Shown: positions 21,301-31,398 of the stretch, piece by piece
Numbering within the stretch: the stretch's first letter is position 1
How the letters are laid out: each line of letters starts with the position of its first letter
NCBI GenBank assembly: GCA_963924555.1
Contig: OZ004594.1
Span: forward strand, 1,891,563 to 1,955,562
DNA: 64,000 nt
From: Crambe crambe
Lineage: Eukaryota > Porifera > Demospongiae > Poecilosclerida > Crambeidae
Direction of reading: 5' to 3'
Program-made: the position numbers and the translations under genes
The notes under the pieces: generated by a model
Told to the model about the DNA's origin: nothing
Seen by the model: only the letters and a program-made list of their open reading frames with translations
The model's database searches: none

Positions 21301-24300
21301 CATAAAAGGTCTCGCTGAAACCCAAGTATAATTGGTCCAAAAATTTTGTTTTGTTATGCTCAGCCTGTCTGGGTGTTCAATATGGTTCGTTGGTACATTC
21401 TTTTTCAATCTTGATTGAGATTTTTTGCATCTTTAAAGAGCAGCAGTTACTGTTCCGGTACATTTGTGCTGACATTAATGGATTGGGGGGTGTAGAAATT
21501 TGATTCTCTATTTTATTAATTTGTTTATGTTTTCATGCAGATCAGCTACACAGCCACTTCGGTTCTTCTCTCTGATAAAGGAAGGTTTCCAAACTTCCTC
21601 CGCACAATTCCTTCAGATAACGCCAGCATCTCGATGATCGGTGCTGTTCTACGTGAGTACCAGTGGAGGCAGATGGCAATTATAACACAAAGGAATGGGA
21701 ATTTCCCTAATGTATGTATGTATGTATGTATGTATGTATGTATGTATGTATGTATGTGTGGAGTCACTGGCAGTGAGTGGTTTGCACTCTGAGACCGTGA
21801 GTTTGAGTCTCACCAGTGACATATGGTGTTTATCCATCCTCCTTTTTACCAGCATTAATTTGCTGTGAATATCCATCTAACACCATGCCACCAGTCCACC
21901 CAGCTGAAAATGATTACCAGGATGCAAATTAAACTGGCTATCTCTCCAATATCAGTTGTGGTCCAGGTGGGACTTCGGGTGCCCACACCACTTGCTGAGA
22001 ATTCCTAGCCTGGGCTCCAGGAGGTTGCTAGGTGCACTGCCTCATAGTGCCTGTTTAGTGCACGGGCATCCAGGTGTGCGTGACCACTCAGCGGCAGCTA
22101 GATGATTTTTTTGCATGCATGTATGTATGTGTATGGATTTCTTAAAATCTTCTTTACTTAAAAATATTTCTAGTGGGAAATATAATAATAGTAATAATCA
22201 TCATTGTCCCCAAAAAAGCACAAAAGAATTTACTTTCATCTCCCTGTCCAAAAGAATTTACTTTCATCATTTAACTGTCTTTAACTCTTTGTTCTCCAGC
22301 TGACGGCCAGCATGAGTAAGATCTACAACAGTAGTCTAGGGGTTACAGTCTTAAACGAACAATTTCAATTTGATGATACAAATAATATATCGGTATATAA
22401 GGACATCGTTCAGCGACTAGATGTGAGTTAACCCCTTTCATTAGTGTACAAATGAGTCAATACCTCCTAGGTCCCTCTCATACACACAATGCCAACAGTT
22501 TTTGTTGCTAAGGCTGATGAGTTAGCCCCTTTCATTAGTGTACAAATGAGTCAGTACCTCCTAGGTCCCTCTCATACACACAATGCCAACAGTTTTTGTT
22601 GCTAAGGCTGATGAGTTAGCCCCTTTCATTAATATACGAGTTAGTACCTCCTAGACTCCTCTTCATTGAACTGCCTCCAATGCCCCTCTCATTAGCATAC
22701 ACATTGCCGTCAACAGTTCTGTTGCTAGTGAGTTAGCCCCTTTCATTAGTGTATAATACCTCTCACTAGCTCTTCACTGAGAATTGTGAGCTACTGCAAC
22801 ACACACATTGCTATCAACAGTAATGCCATAATTACATTTTTTAGGAATCAGGTGCTAGGATCGTCTTACTCAATGTTTTTGAAGAATCTGGCCGCCAACT
22901 TCTCTGTCAGGTAAGCATTGTTGGTTTTACAGGCGAATTGAAATTGAAACTTGTTTTTACTGTCCTCAAAATAAAAATAAAGAAAATCATTCCTTCTCTT
23001 ACATAATACAATCATAAGAAAGTGTGAGATAGAAAGAAAGAAAGAAACCAAGCAGTGTTATTTTGACCTCCATTCTAAAGTTTTCATAAACATGGGTTTA
23101 TCTTCTATCTTCAACTGTATATAGACTAGGTGTAATTGCCCGCAAACGTGAAATCCCTAATGCAAAACCTCTACCTTCAGGGCACTTTGTAATATAAACT
23201 CACCCCTGAATGGAAGACGTACACCTCCTTAATCAGGTCCCAAATAACAGGAGAGGGTTCACAAAATTAATAGAAGTTCCTGCTGCGCTGTATTCACTTC
23301 CTCCACATGACCAAATCTGTTTGACAATTGAAGCCACTCTACTCTGCAGCAGCTACCATGTGGTCAAATTAGTCTCCAAGCTGCTAATTACAGCAAGCCA
23401 CACTTCGTGGTTTTCTTCTTCTTCTTCTTCTTCTTCTTCTTCTTCTTCTTCTTCTTCTTCTTCTTCTCTTCTTGTTTTTCCCCCTCGGAAATTAACTTGT
23501 TTGGGCAGTGTACTTGTTTCCAGTTTAACTGCCGCGGAATATAATGAGCACGAGACATGAGATCAAAGCAACTCAAAACAATAAACAATTATTTTGACCA
23601 TGTGATATCCTTTAATGTTACACAATCTTTTCCTATTGAGCATAATACAAAAAAAGTTGCACACATGTATTATGCTCTATAGAACAGATTGACCTCGCAA
23701 CATTAGCTTTCTCGGTCTCTTGATGCTCAGAGCGTAAACCCTAGGCGCTAGTCTGGTTATGAATCAACCCTTGGTGCAACAGTATATCAGGTACATAATA
23801 TTATCAGTAAAGGCCTTAAAAATTATATACAAAATTAGGTCAATGGCAATCTTATTATAAACTGTAGATCTTCCAGATCAGTCGGCTCATACAATATTAT
23901 GATGAAATCTGCAATGAACTACATAGCTACAATACATGAACTTTAACTTTTGATAGCATCCAGTTGCCTGTAATAAAATAATAGAACATTACATCAAAAA
24001 AGATGATGAACAAGTAAAGGAAAAAATATTTATTCTAAATAAAAAAGAGAAGTAAGGATGGCTGTGTGCGGTTCAAAAAAGTTCAGCAACAAGAGAGTGA
24101 ACTTCAGTCAAGTAACCCCTTACCCATCACCAACTACGAGGTAACTATTCCTACTTCACTCCCTTAAATTATATCTCATCATGCAGGGTAAGGGGTTACT
24201 TGACTGAAGTTCACTCTCTTGTTGCTGAACTTTTTTGAACCGCACACACTTCTCTTTTTTATTTAGATACATATATGATTGGCTATTATTATTTCCCCGT

Positions 24301-25941
24301 CCTCTCCCCTCCCCTTTCCCCCTCTTCCTCCCCGGCCCCTGGCTCCCCTTTCCCCTCTCCCCTCTCCTTCCCCGGCCCCTGCCTCCCCTCTCCCCCTCCC
24401 CTCTCCTTCCCTGGCCCCTCCCCTTTCCCCCTCACTCTCTCTCTTGCAGGCATTCCACAAAGGAATGTTCTACCCTCGCTACCTCTACATCACCTACTAC
24501 TGGTGGTCCGAGGGTTGGTGGAACGATGTCAGTAACGCGACCATGTGCACCGTCGATCAACTTGTGACCATTATCAATGGGTCCATTGCAGTGGACTACT
24601 TTCCCGAACCGCTGGAGAGTGAGATGGACCAACCCACAGATGTAGGATTGGTAAGCTTACTCTAGAGTCTAATATTTTCAGGATAAGTTCTCTTTTTATT
24701 ATTAAGAGAGTATATTCCCTTAATAAGCCTCTTCTTCATTTAGAATACCCCTTAATAATAAGAATCTTTCTTGTGGGCTGCTTCATTATACATTATTATG
24801 GACTACCTCTTTATTAAGGACTCCAATTCTAATTAAGCATACTCCTTTTATAACAGCCACTTTAAGGAGATCACTACCTCTTTATTAAGGACTCCAATCT
24901 CTTTTTAATTGAGTATATGGTCCTTTATAACAACCACTTCACATTTTTCTTTCTTTGAACAGACACCGAGAGAGTTTTGGCGGTACATTGAAGGCAACAT
25001 CACAGCTGTGAATTACCCTGCCAATGAGGCTATCCGGCAGGCTGGGTTCGTCTATGATGCCATTTGGGCATCGGCTTTTGGTCTTGACAAAGTCAACCGC
25101 CAGCTGGGTGGGGAAATTGGAAACTTCAGTTACACAAGTGCTGAGATCGGAAGGATCATCCACAATTCCACGGCACGCGTTCAATTTCGCGGAGTCACGG
25201 TGAGTCCAGCAGCAGCAAACAAAAAGAATGGAGACTGGCGAAGCTAATAATGTCCACCATGTCATGTGCACTCTCCCATGATATTAATTATAGAGGCCCC
25301 CCCCCTCGTTAACCGTTAACTATTATTATTGGAACCTCCCGATGAAGGACACTCCGAAAGAGGACAACCTCTCTGCAAAGGAACAAAGGGTTGAGTCCCA
25401 AGTGTGTCCGTTATCTCGGAGGTTCCGCTGTACAGACGTTACCATTGATTTTGTATTTCTGCTTGACAGGGAAAAGTGGCTTTCAATGAATTCGGAGATC
25501 GTGTCCCGTCGGGGGAAATTTATCACTACAGATGTAAGTATTGAAGGAAATCGTGTTTTTACTGTACATAGGTCCATAGTACGGTCCTCCATATCAAAAC
25601 TACCACTAACATCCAAACACATTCCATTGTTCCACTACATGCAATATCACAGCTAGCTAGTGCAGTGTTGAAACACATTCCACTGTTGTTCCAGTGGGTC
25701 AGGCATGTTCCAGAAATATTATGTTCCAGAAATTGAAATCCTCACCCTCCCTACCCACCTTGCCTCCACCACCTTTCATACGCATCCCCTTTACCCTCTT
25801 TATGTATTGTCCTCGTGTTTTTTCCTTTGTAGTACCCACCAATTACGATTCTACAATGTCTTTCTCACCCTTTGCCATTGTGAGTCAAGGCAATGATACT
25901 CTGGAGTACATCAATAACCAAAACAGAGAAACAGTCTTTCC

Positions 25942-25983
<42 letters not shown>

Positions 25984-28900
25984 AGTGTAGGAGCTGCAGT
26001 GGATTGGCAACGTGAAATTCAGAACGCCAAACCAAAATTTACATAGCCTCCTTTCAAAAGGACTTAATTGTGGCTTTTAGAGTTGGGCTACTTAAAAGGA
26101 AGCTATGTAAATTTTAGTTTGATGTTCTGAATTTCATGTTGCAAGATCACTGTAGTATTATCATTTACAGCGAAATCTCTGAATGATGGACGCACTTGGG
26201 ACCCAGCCTTTTAGCCTTGGCAGAGAGGCTGTCCTTACATATTTGGAGGTTACAGAGTGTTGCTGAACTTCTTTACAGTTGATTTAGTAAAAACTTTTAA
26301 GGCCAGTGGTTAACCAAACTACTCTGATTAGATTAATGAAATATGGTAACCCATAGTAACATTGTAGTAGGATGCTGTAGTAAGTCTTATTGGTGATAAT
26401 TATGTGTTATCATATAATCAGAGGGTGTTCCTAGAGACGTCGAGCCACTCTACATCCACGAGGCCCTCTTTGTCGTGGTGACAATCCTATCGATCCTAGC
26501 CTTAGCTGTTGCCATCATCTGCATCATCTTCAATATTGTTTTCCGAAACAAACGGTAAACACTTGCAATGGTGTATATGTAGCAGCTGGTAAAAAGATAC
26601 TTTCGATTGTCAAGATAGTCATAAATAATATTGAGTACAGATAATGAGCTACGTCAATCCTCCATAGGCTCCGAGGAGTTGATCTACCTGTCTGTTATAT
26701 CAAGTGCCCATACAGTCGGCTCTTTCAAGCAACCACTTCCTTCATGGTTGCAATGGTTTGGGAAGGAGAAAATGTTAAGGGTGTGGGCAAGATCTAGAGT
26801 AGAGATAAACTCCTAAAATGGTAGGGGGCAGGTGCAGTACTTTTGTTAATAGTACTCCACTCTGAAGAACCTGTGGGCATACAATATTATGTTGTTTTGT
26901 TTGTTTTTGTTTACTTGCTTATCATTGTTGTTGTCATTATTGTTATTGTTGTTGTCTATTTATTTATTTATTTAATTTCTAGTCTTGTGAAGTTGACAAG
27001 CCCCTATCTTAACGTGGTGATCATTCTGGGAGCCATCTTCTTCTACGGCGTTGTCATTCTCTTTGGTATTGACCAAAACCTAGCATCCCGTGATGCAGTG
27101 GATGGCTTATGTCAGGTCAGTTTGATCCCATCTCGGGGTTTGACCGCCATTTATTTAGCCAACCCTGTTCTGTGCAGGCTCGGATCTGGATCTGTGCAGT
27201 TGGGTTCTCCATTCTCTTTGGCCCGATACTTGCGAAGACTTTTCGAGTGTACTACATATTTAGGAGTGTCAAACTCAAGAAGAAGGTTTGTGTGTACCTT
27301 GCATTGTATGCTTATTGCATTTTATCATCAGGGAAGAGTGGAACAGTCTTTGTGTACAGTGGAACCTTGACACACTCAGGGTTTCATCTAATGGGGGGTG
27401 CAGGGGGGAAGCTTCCCCCCCCCCCCAAACTAACCAACTTCCCCCAAGGCTACTCCCTTTGGTGACCAAAGGTTGTTACATGTAGTCACCTAAGGGAGTA
27501 ATTAAGGACCAATTTCAGATTAGTAAACATTTTTGGCTTCACGTGGGAGGGGGCACATCCCCTCCCGCACCCTCTGATCGGTGAGCTTCCCCCCCAAGAC
27601 GAAAATCCTAGATGAAACCCTGACACCTTGGGCCCATCATTTTGTCCTCTGTAGAGAAGTTGTCCTCTTTTTGGAGGCATAGCTACATAGATTATCCTTT
27701 GTTGAGAGGTTTGTCCTCTTTCAGAGTGTCCTTCATCAGAGGTTCTACTAGAGATGGACCACAGTCTTCCTTGGTTTCTTGCACGCTCACTTATTATGCA
27801 ACTATCTTGCTTTTTCCTTTGCAGCCACTGAAGGACTGGGTCCTTCTGCTCTTTGTGTTTGCTCTAGTCTTGATTGACGTCATCTTTATGGCCATTGTGA
27901 GCACTGATCGCTGGAGACTTACCTTAAGTGTCAGGCTCCTTCCCCGAGGGGTGAGTCATTTATAACCATTGTGATGTCGTGATGAAACCGTGGTGATGTC
28001 AGTGTGTTACCATGGCAATGATTATTTTGTAGGGGGTCTGTAGCAGTATAGTGGTGTAGGAGGGAGAGAGAGTTGCTTTTTTCCAACTTTTTTTTTTCGT
28101 ACTCTTTCCTTCTTCACAGAATGGTCAAGTTCCACAGCTTATAGGATTATGCACTTCTAGTGCTTCAGAAATCTGGTTGCCCGTGCTATTGGGTTACAAA
28201 GGCGTGTATCTGATAGCTGGAGTGATTCTGGCCATTCAAACCTACAACGTCAAAATCAAGAAACTCCGTGACTCCAAACAGATAGTGATCTCTGTGTTTG
28301 CTGTTTCCATCGTCAGTGTTGTCTTGAGTCTCATCGGCGTTTTCGTCTCAGATAGGCCCAATGTTTTCTATGCGCTCCTTGCGATTTTCATCTTGTCGGC
28401 GATTACTGGGGTCCTTGGTCTCTTCTTCATACCACGGGTGAGTCATGCACACCTTGGTCTCAAAGACTTCTTCCAAATTTTGGGACTTCTGTACAGTATA
28501 GTGGGAATAATGATTTACTAGACATCATCCTGAATGTGACCTCTGAGATTTAGAAAATAAAAATGTATCTTGAGACCAAAGGTTGTCCTCAAGCTCTAAG
28601 TCCATGGGACACCAGAAGTTGAGTCCCAGGTTTAGAAAATACCTGTTTTTAGTTTTTAGGAAATTATCCACAATTTTTATACGAGATAATAGCATTTAAG
28701 ATTCACACCTTAGTCTCAAAAAAACAAACATAAATCTGGGACTTGACTTTTGAGGGAGTCCCTCAAGTCTCAAAATTTGTTTGTGTTACTTGGAATTAAC
28801 TTTGAGTCTCTACAGTAGCTAAATTTTAGCGTACTCCCTACATCCATCCATGATTATGTTTGCTGACAGCTTTGCCATTTAGTATTTGTGCATGCAGATT

Positions 28901-29679
28901 GTTGAGCTGTGGAAGAATCCGAGTGGTGAGATCGAAGTGGGCACTGATGGTGGTTCCACCACAGCCAACAAAATCGGGGGGAGCAACGGAACTGGATACT
29001 CTCCGGAAGATAGCGTGAAGATCGATGAACTGAAGAATACCATCACTGCCCTCAAGAGGGATATTGAAAATGTGATGAAATGAGGACACTTTTCTATTAA
29101 TTAACAGGGTTCTCCCCAGTGAAACTGATCAGAATGGTGCTTGAATACCACATTAAAGGATTTTGATATTCTTGTGGCTATTAAAATACATTGTTTTAAC
29201 CACATGAAAGAAAAATGGGCCCCCATTAGAGTGGTGTTGCATCTCTCTAACACCCTTTTGGAACCCTGTTAACAGTAGAGCCCCTGCAAGTATGTCCAAG
29301 AGAGGTTGTCCTCTTTTGGAGGTTAGAGTATTATAGACAAAGGTCCCTTGTTGAGAGGTTTGTCCTCTTTGGAGTGTGTTCTATCAATGGTTCCAATGTG
29401 GCTTGAATTCATAATGTCTTGTATTAGGTGAAGCGGAAGTCATCTCAGGACATTTTGGGAGCTCCTAGTAGTAGCGATATGGATTTCAGTAGCCGTGACA
29501 ACCTTTTGTCACCCTCTGATGAAAGAGCTGCCACCAGCCTTGGAGGAGGAGGGGGAGGGGTACAAAATGGAAAACCTGGAAACTTGGAGATGCAAGGCGT
29601 ATCTTCTCCACCAAAGGAAGAAGCTGGTAAGGAAAAAGGTACAGAAAAGGAGCAAAATGGTGAAGAAACAACTGTATAG
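18352..29679 (+). CDS. GABA-B-like receptor B, 16 exons, with C-terminal coiled coil
   Basis: A complete class C receptor gene, 893 codons before the stop. Exons: 18352-18663, 18969-19121, 21541-21711, 22300-22422, 22845-22910, 24450-24650, 24963-25199, 25470-25533, 25833-25943, 26422-26554, 26983-27115, 27178-27285, 27825-27950, 28120-28437, 28898-29071, 29428-29679. Exons 1-9 make the signal peptide and flytrap domain, 10-14 the seven membrane segments (TM3 end AKTFRVYYIF; TM7 end GLFFIPR), 15 a coiled coil (SVKIDELKNTITALKRDIEN), 16 a Ser/Gly-rich tail. Exons 3, 5, 8 and 10 have the same lengths as the matching exons of receptor A (171, 66, 64, 133 nt), so the two arose from one intron-bearing ancestor. 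The start ATG at 18352 is chosen for its signal peptide; an in-frame ATG lies further upstream. If exon 15 is read through, a stop occurs at 29081-29083, giving a shorter tail. Confidence 0.86.
21712..21757 (+). repeat. (GTAT)n overlapping the donor of receptor B exon 3
   Basis: The exon ends AAT at 21711 and the intron begins GTATGTATGTATG. The consensus donor GTATGT is therefore the first of about eleven tandem copies of itself. Confidence 0.88.
21758..22110 (+). mobile_element. Possible tRNA-derived SINE inside a TATG microsatellite
   Basis: The block starts with CACTGGCAGTGAGTGGTTTGC, which is A-box-like, followed about 20 bp later by GTTTGAGTCTC, which matches the B box of tRNA-type RNA polymerase III promoters. 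About 290 bp of unrelated body follows, ending near a T run and then TGTATGTATG. The same TATG repeat lies on both sides. The assignment rests on the two boxes only. Confidence 0.4.
22425..22830 (+). repeat. 94-bp tandem repeat starting at a splice donor
   Basis: The unit GAGTTAACCCCTTTCATTAG... starts at 22425, 22519 and 22613 (period 94) and again, more diverged, at about 22730. The first copy begins inside the donor GATGTGAGTT of receptor B exon 4. The later copies read GATGAGTT, lacking the GT dinucleotide, so they cannot act as donors. Confidence 0.85.
23414..23467 (+). repeat. (TTC)n microsatellite
   Basis: About 17 trinucleotide units lie in the intron between exons 5 and 6 of receptor B. 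Confidence 0.95.
24034..24267. mobile_element. Foldback MITE with 63-bp perfect arms
   Basis: Positions 24063-24125 and 24186-24248 are exact reverse complements, with a 60-bp loop. Beyond them, CTAAATAAAAAAGAGAAGT near 24035 pairs with ACTTCTCTTTTTTATTTAG near 24249-24267 if a 9-nt bulge is allowed on the left. The near identity of the arms suggests a recent insertion. It lies in the intron before receptor B exon 6. Confidence 0.8.
25330..25430. mobile_element. MITE copy (CAGTGGAACCTC family)
   Basis: It has GGAACCTCCCGATGAAGGAC at the left and CTCGGAGGTTCCGCTG at the right, followed by TA. The core has ACAACCTCTCTGCAAAGGA and GTCCCAAGTGTGTCC. The left terminal CAGT is lost. It lies 40 bp upstream of receptor B exon 8. 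Confidence 0.72.
27356..27753. mobile_element. MITE copy interrupted by a second element
   Basis: The outer element begins ACAGTGGAACCTTGACACACT at 27356 and resumes ACACCTTGGGCCCATC at 27622, ending AGAGGTTCTACTAGAG. The inserted block (about 27378-27621) has inverted ends CAGGGTTTCATCTA / TAGATGAAACCCTG. The short flank ACAC(A)CT is duplicated. The CAGGG-type end suggests a hAT-like element. It lies in intron 12 of receptor B. Confidence 0.65.
29274..29397. mobile_element. Degenerate MITE copy in the last intron of receptor B
   Basis: CAGTAGAGCCCCTGCAAGTA at the left, GAGAGGTTGTCCTCTTTTGG inside and ATCAATGGTTCCAATG at the right place it in the CAGTGGAACCTC family. It ends 30 bp before the final exon. 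Confidence 0.55.
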
Positions 29680-29909
29680 CTGTGTTCATTTGAGTGGATT
29701 ATTGTTTAGCCAGTCAATTCAGAAAATAATATCTAGCAGTTTGTTCATTTTCAGCTATGATTCATGACTAGTTTTACTATAAACTCTTTTCTTCCAAAAT
29801 AACTTTTATCACATGTATCAGATTATCATATTCACTGTAAAATGATTATTATAATTATTTTGGGTAGTTATTGGAGATTAGGTAAAGGGTCATTCCGAGG
29901 AAGGCAACA
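29680..29909. other. Gap between receptor B and the methyltransferase
   Basis: This AT-rich 230-bp gap must contain the receptor 3' UTR and the promoter of the next gene on the same strand. No motif is assigned. Confidence 0.4.
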
Positions 29910-30953
29910 ATGGCTTCAGGTGGGAGGAAGACTGTTGCTGCTCAAAGATGGCAGATCCTGAAAAGGGCGATACTACAGGTAGCAGCTGCTCGGAGTGAGC
30001 CTAAGAGACCAACAGGAACTCTGTCTTCAACAGAGAGCGGATCTACTACAGCAGAACAAGAAGATGAGACTCTTCAGGCAAGCATCAGAAGTTTTACTTC
30101 ATTTAATCTACTAAAAGTGATTAACCTGGAGAGCATTGACAGCCACACTGGAGAAGGTACTTCTGCTGGATCCTTATGGAAGAGATATTCCTATGGGAGT
30201 AGTGCTAATGGCAAATTTGAAGCATACAGTGAAAAGTCACCTTCCAGCGAAGGAACAGAAAGGTCACCTTCCAACTTTGAAGTGTCTGCTATTATTCGAC
30301 ATCTTCCTGAAAAGACCTCCCTTGAGGCAATGATGGGGTTCAATAACACGGGCAACATCTGCGTGTGGCCATCAGAAGAAGTGATGGCTTATTACTGCTT
30401 GAAAAATAAGGAACTTTTTCAAGGAAAAACCATTTGTGAGTTAGGTGGTGGGATGACTGCATTGGCTGGCATCATGATAGCTCTTAGCCATCTTCCTTCC
30501 CAAGTTGAACTCACAGATGGAAATTCCGAGTCGGTCAAGAACATACGGCACATTATTAGAGAGAACAGAGAAGCGTTTGGCACGACTTGCGTTTCAGCGG
30601 AGCAGCTTGTTTGGAATCAGGATTTCCTTGCTTCGAAACATCCAAGGTTTGATTATGTGATATGTGCTGACTGTTTGTTTTTTGTCGATCTACACTCACT
30701 CTTATCTCAAGTGATCCACAAACTGTTGCTGCCAGGAGGGAAGGTGTTGTTATTCAATCCAAGCAGAAATGGAACACTGGAGCGTTTTATTCAAACCGCA
30801 TGTGGACTCTTCAGTGTTGAGAGGTTTGATAAGTACGATGACGTCATCTGGACTAAGCACAAACAGTTTATGGCAACGAATGACAAATATAAACCTGATA
30901 TCCATTATCCACTTTTACTAACTCTAGACCCCTTTAAAATAATGTCACAATGA
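29910..30953 (+). CDS. CAMKMT: Calmodulin-lysine N-methyltransferase, intronless
   Basis: This 347-codon open frame encodes a full-length class I methyltransferase of the METTL16/lysine-methyltransferase family that trimethylates a lysine of calmodulin using S-adenosylmethionine. Diagnostic blocks are FNNTGNICVWPSEEVMAYYCLKN, split here as FNNTGNICVWPSEEV near residue 146 and AYYCLKN after it; the SAM-binding motif ICELGGGMTALAG near 175; LTDGN, the acidic end of the second strand; VICADCLFF near 250; and the terminal NPDIHYPLLL-like block (here KPDIHYPLLL). Human CAMKMT is about 323 residues, so the length fits; the extra length is in a Ser-rich insert at residues 50-125. The start MASGGRK is the first ATG of the frame. 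It is likely cytosolic or Golgi-associated by family. It lacks introns, unlike its neighbours. Confidence 0.93.
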   Translation: MASGGRKTVAAQRWQILKRAILQVAAARSEPKRPTGTLSSTESGSTTAEQEDETLQASIRSFTSFNLLKVINLESIDSHTGEGTSAGSLWKRYSYGSSANGKFEAYSEKSPSSEGTERSPSNFEVSAIIRHLPEKTSLEAMMGFNNTGNICVWPSEEVMAYYCLKNKELFQGKTICELGGGMTALAGIMIALSHLPSQVELTDGNSESVKNIRHIIRENREAFGTTCVSAEQLVWNQDFLASKHPRFDYVICADCLFFVDLHSLLSQVIHKLLLPGGKVLLFNPSRNGTLERFIQTACGLFSVERFDKYDDVIWTKHKQFMATNDKYKPDIHYPLLLTLDPFKIMSQ

Positions 30954-31398
30954 ATGATGGAAAGGCATGCACAGTAGATATATGGCATTAGAATAATTCA
31001 GTGGAACCTCCAGAAGAAACCTCCAAGAAGAGAATTGACCTCTCCACAAAGGACAACCTTCAATTTGAAGGCTTCAAGGTCCCTATTTCCAAAGAGAGGA
31101 CCTGACCCCGATGTATCCTTTACAGTGAAACTTCGGACCCAGCATTTTATCCTTTATAGAGAGGTTGTCCTCTTTTGGAAGTTATTTTGTATAGAGTGTA
31201 TATACAAAGGTACTTTTAAAATTGTCCTTTGTTGAGAGGTTTGTCCTCTTTTGGAGCGTCTTTATCGGAGGTTCTACTGTACCCGTTGTAGGAATTTTAT
31301 AACAAGACAAAGAGATAATGTGTTATTTTATAATAATTATTATTATAACAAAAATTACTATGTAATATGACAGATCTTTGTGACGTTCTGATGTTCTG
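30954..31398. mobile_element. Intergenic stretch with a Tc1/pogo-type MITE copy
   Basis: The gap between two convergent genes is largely filled by a MITE. It begins CAGTGGAACCTCC at 30999 and ends in the inverted counterpart GGAGGTTCTACTG at about 31279, followed by TA. The inside holds repeated ACAAAGGACA and TTGTCCTCTTTTGGA modules typical of the family in this window. The element looks composite or rearranged: the left flank is not TA, and the internal modules occur in both orders. Confidence 0.6.

Noticed and set aside
21771-21815. tRNA gene
   Set aside because: A- and B-box-like words are present but there is no cloverleaf; SINE-like at best.
22425-22760. Possible CRISPR-like array
   Set aside because: The units are direct tandem repeats of 94 bp without unique spacers, in an animal intron.
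24235-24460. Proline-rich open frames in front of receptor B exon 6
   Set aside because: This is a CCCTTTCCCC pyrimidine tract leading to a 3' splice site; only the part from 24450 is coding.
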